64,000 bases of DNA from an uncultured Schlesneria sp. (GTDB lineage: Bacteria > Planctomycetota > Planctomycetia > Planctomycetales > Planctomycetaceae), in assembly GCA_903858935.1 (NCBI GenBank), contig CAIOKO010000085.1:20761-84760 (forward strand), in the 5' to 3' direction. Position numbers and translations under genes: made by a program. Below are positions 62,629-64,000 of the stretch, piece after piece (the stretch's first letter is position 1; each line of letters opens with the position of its first letter). The notes below the pieces were generated by a model. That model was not told where the DNA came from and did no database searches. It saw only the letters and a program-made list of their open reading frames with translations.

Positions 62629-64000
62629 TTACTTCAGGAAGACCACAAATAATCTGTTAAGCGATAACCCACGCTGGTCAGTGACAACGACGTCGACAAA
62701 CAAAAGTCTGCGGCGATCGAGACTGAGATTGGCATTCAAAATCAGATTGCCACTGGCGCCGATCTTGAAATTGACGTTATCAAATCTGTTCGATGGAAGT
62801 GTGTAGGTAAACACATTTCCCGTCCCGGCATCCGTCGTTGTGAGCTGCCCGACGATCGTTCCGATACTGGAGTTTTTGGCGACACTATTGTTCGAGAGTG
62901 TGATTTTCGATGGGCCAAGAATCGTGATCTGAAACGTTTGGGTGATCAACTGCTGATTCTGGTCCGTGCTGATCACAACGATCGTGTAGCTGTTTTTGAT
63001 CGCGGCGTTGAGGCCCGTATTCACTGTCAGATTGCCGTTGGTGTCGATCTTGAAACGGGAATTGTCGGCTTTGCCAGGGGCCAGCGAATAGTGATAGGTA
63101 TTGCTGCTGCCTGGCTGGGTGGTGGCGAACTGGCCAACGATCGTCCCTCGTGAGGCGCTCTCAAGTATGCTGTTGTTCGAAAGCGTCATTCTCGCCAGAT
63201 CAACTGTGATTGTGGCGAAGCCTGACTCACCGTTAGCGGTTGCCTGGAGCGTGAGTGCAAACGTTGGATTGGTCGTCAGTAACAGGGAGGACGAATTCGT
63301 GACCGAAATCTGGCCGGTCACACTGTTAATCGCGAAGGCACCGTTGACGTTGCCCCCCGTGATGGCATAGGTCAACTTCTGGTGCAGGACGTCGTTCGCC
63401 GAGACTGTTCCCACCAAAGTCCCTTTGGGACTGGATTCAGCCAATATCAGTGTGGTTGAGGCGACGGAAATCGCGGGTGCCAGAACCGGCACCACCGTGA
63501 TCGTGTACGGGTTATTGGTCGACACCCCCGTAATGGCGTTCGTACTGATAATCGTGATGTGATAACTGTTCTTGACCGACGCATCGAGGGATGTTGCCGT
63601 CTGCAAGTGGCCATTGTCGTCAATCGTGAAGTTGCTGTTGTCTCCACCGACGCCGAGTTGATACGTGGTCACATTAATCTCGCTGGTCGCCGCCTCTTGA
63701 ATGACGGAGGCCAACGTCGACGCATTCGAGATGCCGATTCCACCGAGGGTAAGGGAACTGTTGCTCGCTGCCGCAGCCAAACCGTTGGAATTTCCTTTGG
63801 CGTTCTGGACCGAGATCTTGGAAGTCGGCAACATCGCGATCGTCGTGCTACCTGGCGTGCCACTGGCGACTGACGTTGACGCCGCAATACCAGTCGTGCT
63901 GGTCCCCGTGACATAAATAGTGAAATTCTGGGTCAGGGATAATCCCCCCTGATCGGTGTTCGTTATCGGGACATTTTTATAGACCCCCACCGGCACTGAC
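62629..64000 (-). CDS. Cadherin-repeat surface protein, 5' part beyond the window
   Basis: An open minus-strand frame that continues past the right edge; at least 456 residues of the C-terminal part are visible. It consists of cadherin-like/Ig repeats of about 95 residues, each with a pattern such as LSNNSILESASRGTIVGQF, then FxIDTNGNLTVNTGL and a final TITILG. Asp/Asn-rich loops fit Ca2+ binding. The last repeat ends VVTDQRGLSLNRLFVVFLK. Such planctomycete proteins are large and extracellular, often adhesive. The GTG at 63996 is only the first possible start inside the window, not the true one. Confidence 0.82.
   Translation of the reverse strand, partial: SVPVGVYKNVPITNTDQGGLSLTQNFTIYVTGTSTTGIAASTSVASGTPGSTTIAMLPTSKISVQNAKGNSNGLAAAASNSSLTLGGIGISNASTLASVIQEAATSEINVTTYQLGVGGDNSNFTIDDNGHLQTATSLDASVKNSYHITIISTNAITGVSTNNPYTITVVPVLAPAISVASTTLILAESSPKGTLVGTVSANDVLHQKLTYAITGGNVNGAFAINSVTGQISVTNSSSLLLTTNPTFALTLQATANGESGFATITVDLARMTLSNNSILESASRGTIVGQFATTQPGSSNTYHYSLAPGKADNSRFKIDTNGNLTVNTGLNAAIKNSYTIVVISTDQNQQLITQTFQITILGPSKITLSNNSVAKNSSIGTIVGQLTTTDAGTGNVFTYTLPSNRFDNVNFKIGASGNLILNANLSLDRRRLLFVDVVVTDQRGLSLNRLFVVFLK

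Noticed and set aside
1..64000. tRNA, rRNA, CRISPR array or prophage
   Set aside because: I scanned the gaps for TpsiC-loop-like sequences, regularly spaced repeats and integrase or phage genes and found none; very short RNAs cannot be excluded by eye.

Overview
The window looks like a chromosomal segment of a planctomycete, probably of the Planctomycetaceae (Schlesneria/Gimesia-like). The evidence is the mix of families: two DUF1501 proteins, a DUF1549/DUF1553 protein with planctomycete-type cytochrome motifs, a sulfatase, two DUF1559 pseudopilins, a BBP7-type outer-membrane barrel, a valine/proline-rich secreted repeat protein, a WD40 giant protein and a cadherin-repeat protein. GC is moderate. 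No rRNA, tRNA, CRISPR array, integrase or transposase was recognised, so this reads as ordinary chromosome with lineage-specific genes rather than a mobile island.

Layout. 1-5 kb: edge-truncated hypothetical gene, orphan NuoM-like membrane protein, secreted repeat protein, OleD-like reductase, zinc-ribbon membrane protein. 5-9.5 kb: coiled-coil protein with six 24-residue repeats, then a YdeP/FdhF-type molybdopterin oxidoreductase. 9.7-14 kb: esterase, D-2-hydroxyacid dehydrogenase, divergent CsrA, then uppS-cdsA. 14-18.7 kb: two-hydrolase fusion, sulfatase, DUF3050 protein. 19-27 kb: DUF1501 gene, pterin dehydratase, AraC regulator divergent from a DUF1549/1553-DUF1501-rhodanese operon. 27-35 kb: FHA protein, response regulator with zinc ribbon, DDAH-like enzyme, photolyase coupled to a MerR/B12-type regulator that lacks the cobalamin histidine, a KaiB-like small protein, mgtE and moeA. 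35-39 kb: BBP7 barrel and a glycosyltransferase.

39-45 kb is one minus-strand operon for a type II secretion/type IV pilus-like apparatus: two GspF platform paralogues, three minor-pseudopilin-like proteins and two DUF1559 pseudopilins, with no ATPase or secretin in view. 45-55 kb holds an M81 peptidase, a GntP-like permease, a transmembrane Ser/Thr kinase with a beta-helix-like outer part, a phosphoesterase and ATP-dependent PEP carboxykinase.

55-62 kb is the most unusual part: a TIR-transmembrane-FGE-like protein followed by a secreted WD40/Ig-like giant protein whose C-terminus resembles a caspase fold without catalytic residues. The giant frame is split by a -1 frameshift. The pair resembles domain combinations known from bacterial conflict and signalling systems, but that reading is inference.

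At least three dispersed non-coding repeat families occur between genes: a two-hairpin element (three copies), a ~74-bp element (two copies), and a composite palindrome at 62.2-62.6 kb. The window ends inside a cadherin-repeat protein.
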